Shown: piece by piece, positions 6,322-7,232 of the stretch
How the letters are laid out: the number at the start of each line of letters is the position of its first letter
Numbering within the stretch: position 1 is the first letter of the stretch
From: Bacillota bacterium
GTDB taxonomy: Bacteria; Bacillota; Clostridia; Clostridiales; Clostridiaceae
Direction: 5' to 3'
Assembly: GCA_023435985.1 (NCBI GenBank)
Contig: JAEZKY010000287.1
Span: forward strand, 1 to 7,232
Length of the DNA stretch: 7,232 nucleotides
Notes under the pieces: generated by a model
Seen by the model: the letters and a program-made list of their open reading frames with translations, nothing else
The model's database searches: none
Told to the model about the DNA's origin: nothing
Position numbers and translations under genes: made by a program

Positions 6322-6352
6322 ATTATAATATTGTAAAAATGTATATAAACAA
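6322..6352 (-). promoter_or_regulatory. Probable promoter of the hydrogenase operon
   Basis: On the minus strand a perfect -10, TATAAT (6327-6322), follows TTGTTT (6352-6347) at 19 nt. An overlapping TATTAT would give 16 nt spacing from the same -35. The predicted start near 6315 gives a leader of about 140 nt. The spacing is imperfect, so an activator or an alternative upstream promoter is possible. Confidence 0.5.
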
Positions 6353-6385
6353 ACTAAAAAAGAGATAAATTATTTTTTATTTTTC

Positions 6386-6467
6386 CCATCACCTAGTCAC
6401 CGTAGAGGTAGGAAATGGTCTTGGCTCATTTAATAGAATTTCCTGCTTATTACTATACAATAAGCAG
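6386..6467 (-). ncRNA. Candidate structured leader RNA upstream of the hydrogenase
   Basis: Several helices can form on the minus strand. A perfect 9-bp hairpin, CTGCTTATT/AATAAGCAG, joins 6459-6467 to 6443-6451. AGGAAAT (6444-6438) pairs with ATTTCCT (6416-6410), overlapping the first by 2 nt. Nested CCAT/ATGG and ACCT/AGGT pairs close at 6418-6386. The stretch is also less AT-rich than its flanks. The unpaired GAGCCAAGACC and the end AGGTGATGGG faintly recall molybdenum-cofactor-type leaders, but I cannot match a known riboswitch. It lies upstream of the promoter at 6322-6352, so it would need its own start, perhaps from TATAAT at 6530-6525, which has a weak -35. Confidence 0.35.
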
Positions 6468-6552
6468 ATTAGAATAAGATGCAAAAAATATTAGTCTAGC
6501 AAAAGTTCCATATACAGGCAAATAATTATACGCTATTACTAAAAACACTAAT

Positions 6553-6590
6553 AAAAAAACTCCTACTGCATTTATTGTAGTAGAAGTTCT
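6553..6590 (-). terminator. Intrinsic terminator after the DsrE-like gene
   Basis: On the minus strand GAACTTCTACTACA (6589-6576) pairs with TGCAGTAGGAGTTT (6570-6557) across a 5-nt loop, with one mismatch and some G-U pairs. The 3' arm runs into seven T (6559-6553). It is the clearest Rho-independent terminator in the window. It separates the DsrE-like gene from the hydrogenase operon. Confidence 0.85.
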
Positions 6591-6598
6591 GAGTTTTC

Positions 6599-6649
6599 AA
6601 AAATATGTTTTAAGGAGAATTTCATCCCCTTAAAACTTTTCATATTTTT
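6599..6649. repeat. 17-bp bulged inverted repeat
   Basis: AAAAATATG (6599-6607) pairs with CATATTTTT (6641-6649), and inside it TTTTAAGG (6608-6615) pairs with CCTTAAAA (6628-6635). This leaves a 5-nt bulge on one side and a 12-nt loop. It stands between the DsrE-like stop (6735) and that gene's terminator. It could be an mRNA 3'-end stability hairpin, or a weak plus-strand terminator. Confidence 0.5.
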
Positions 6650-6734
6650 AAAACATTATCTATTTATTATAGTTATAATTTACATTTCAGCATTTTTTCA
6701 AAAGTTACTCTAGTTAATAATTTATATGAATATA

Positions 6735-7088
6735 TTAAGGTTTAATATACGCATAACCTTCCATTTGCTTCTCCACAAGTTCCAACACTCCTGCTGAAAC
6801 AATATATACAAAATCAATTAAATCTTCTTGTTTAATATTAAAAGCTTTTAATGCATTATTACATGCTACAAACTTAATTCCTTTATTGTTTAACTCTTTA
6901 AAAAAATTTACAAAGTTTAAGTCCGTTTCTTTACTAGAACTATTATATGCTTTCACTGCTTCAGCATTTGCTACCACTTCAATGTAATATTTATTATTAC
7001 CTATAGCCTCTAATAAATTACTTGTATTTTTCAATACTAAATTCCATTTATTAAGTTCATCTATGTGAAATATAACTTTGTACTCCAA
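6735..7088 (-). CDS. DsrE/DsrF-like family protein (COG1416 type)
   Basis: This 117-residue protein has the layout of small DsrE-fold proteins: YKVIFHID strand at the start, a central YYIEVVANAEAV strand-helix, then GIKFVACNNAL with a single Cys76, and a C-terminal SAGVLELVEKQMEGYAYIKP. The last two blocks match what I recall of COG1416. Relatives carry or transfer sulfane sulfur on this conserved cysteine; the role of the clostridial members is not established. There is no signal peptide or membrane segment. The start is TTG at 7088: AGGAGG (7103-7098) lies 9 nt upstream, and there is no ATG start. It sits 93 nt downstream of a possible thioredoxin gene, which would fit a shared redox or sulfur-handling transcript, and ends before a strong terminator. 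Confidence 0.82.
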   Translation of the reverse strand: MEYKVIFHIDELNKWNLVLKNTSNLLEAIGNNKYYIEVVANAEAVKAYNSSSKETDLNFVNFFKELNNKGIKFVACNNALKAFNIKQEDLIDFVYIVSAGVLELVEKQMEGYAYIKP

Positions 7089-7101
7089 AACAACAAACCT
7101 C

Positions 7102-7162
7102 CTTTAATATACATAATTAAAGCTCCACATGTCAGCTTTATTTTTTTAACAATGTGGAGTTT
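7102..7162 (-). promoter_or_regulatory. Mutually exclusive hairpins before the DsrE-like gene
   Basis: Three overlapping pairings are possible on the minus strand. CTCCACAT (7159-7152) pairs with ATGTGGAG (7130-7123). TAAAGCT (7140-7134) pairs with AGCTTTA (7124-7118). CTTTAAT (7122-7116) pairs with ATTAAAG (7108-7102), which covers part of the AAAGGAGG ribosome binding site. The first may simply be the terminator of the upstream gene, 20 nt after its stop. The TAAAGCT/AGCTTTA hairpin also precedes a run of T on the plus strand (7141-7147). Confidence 0.45.
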
Positions 7163-7181
7163 AATACTGAATTATGCCATT

Positions 7182-7232
7182 TTATAAATGAGCATTAACC
7201 TTATTTATTATATTTTCTTTAGGCATAAAACC
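7182..7232 (-). CDS. C-terminal end of a probable thioredoxin (partial)
   Basis: Only the last 16 codons and a TAA stop (7184-7182) are in the window; the rest lies beyond the right edge. The tail reads GFMPKENIINKVNAHL. Its Gly-Phe-x-Pro-Lys start followed by an amphipathic helix is the usual ending of thioredoxins, where a GxxPK turn precedes the last helix. With no active-site CGPC in view the identity is tentative. It reads toward the DsrE-like gene and may share a transcript with it. Confidence 0.45.
   Translation of the reverse strand, partial: GFMPKENIINKVNAHL

Noticed and set aside
6600..6670. Short minus-strand reading frame starting near 6627
   Set aside because: Only about 17 codons, and its AAGGGG touches the ATG with no spacer; the region is better explained by hairpins.

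Overview
This window is AT-rich and looks like a Clostridium sensu stricto chromosome or megaplasmid segment. The support is low GC, AGGAGG-type ribosome binding sites, A/T-ending codons, and protein sequences that read as clostridial. Every coding region I can support lies on the minus strand, so the genes read from the right edge of the window to the left.

Layout, right to left. (1) 7182-7232 holds the last 16 codons of a gene that resembles the C-terminus of a thioredoxin. (2) 6735-7088 is a DsrE/DsrF-like (COG1416) protein with a TTG start, followed by a strong intrinsic terminator at 6553-6590. (3) 6177-6734 is a long non-coding stretch. It contains that terminator, a second long hairpin, a candidate structured leader RNA (6386-6467), a probable promoter (6322-6352) and a 12-bp inverted repeat at the predicted transcription start. 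(4) A four-gene [NiFe]-hydrogenase operon follows: small subunit (5298-6176, TTG start), large subunit (3839-5230), HyaD/HybD-type maturation protease (3309-3842, TTG start overlapping the large-subunit stop) and a short HypA-like protein without a zinc-finger domain (3044-3304). A hairpin at 2910-2948 closes it. (5) 2426-2665 encodes a striking 79-residue protein: three Cys four residues apart, eight Gly exactly four apart, then five Cys exactly three apart. (6) 1984-2154 and 1574-1822 are small proteins of unknown function, of 56 and 82 residues. Each has a clear ribosome binding site, and the 82-residue one also has a near-consensus sigma-A promoter. (7) 1-1361 is the N-terminal 453 residues of a YprA/MrfA-type DEAD/DEAH helicase that runs off the left edge.

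How the genes fit together. The hydrogenase operon makes a soluble two-subunit enzyme. The small subunit has no Tat signal, and no cytochrome b or diaphorase partner is encoded here. The large subunit ends in a 15-residue extension after DPCxxCxxH, which the protease encoded next to it would remove. The HypA-like protein, which begins Met-His-Asp, may help with nickel. The neighbouring DsrE-like and thioredoxin-like genes suggest a redox and sulfur setting, but no functional link is shown.

The most unusual items are the Cys/GX3/Cys protein, an apparent Asn in place of one proximal-cluster cysteine in the hydrogenase small subunit, the zinc-less HypA-like protein, and the structured non-coding region before the hydrogenase. 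No mobile element, CRISPR array, tRNA or rRNA was seen. All family assignments were made by reading the sequence, with no database search.
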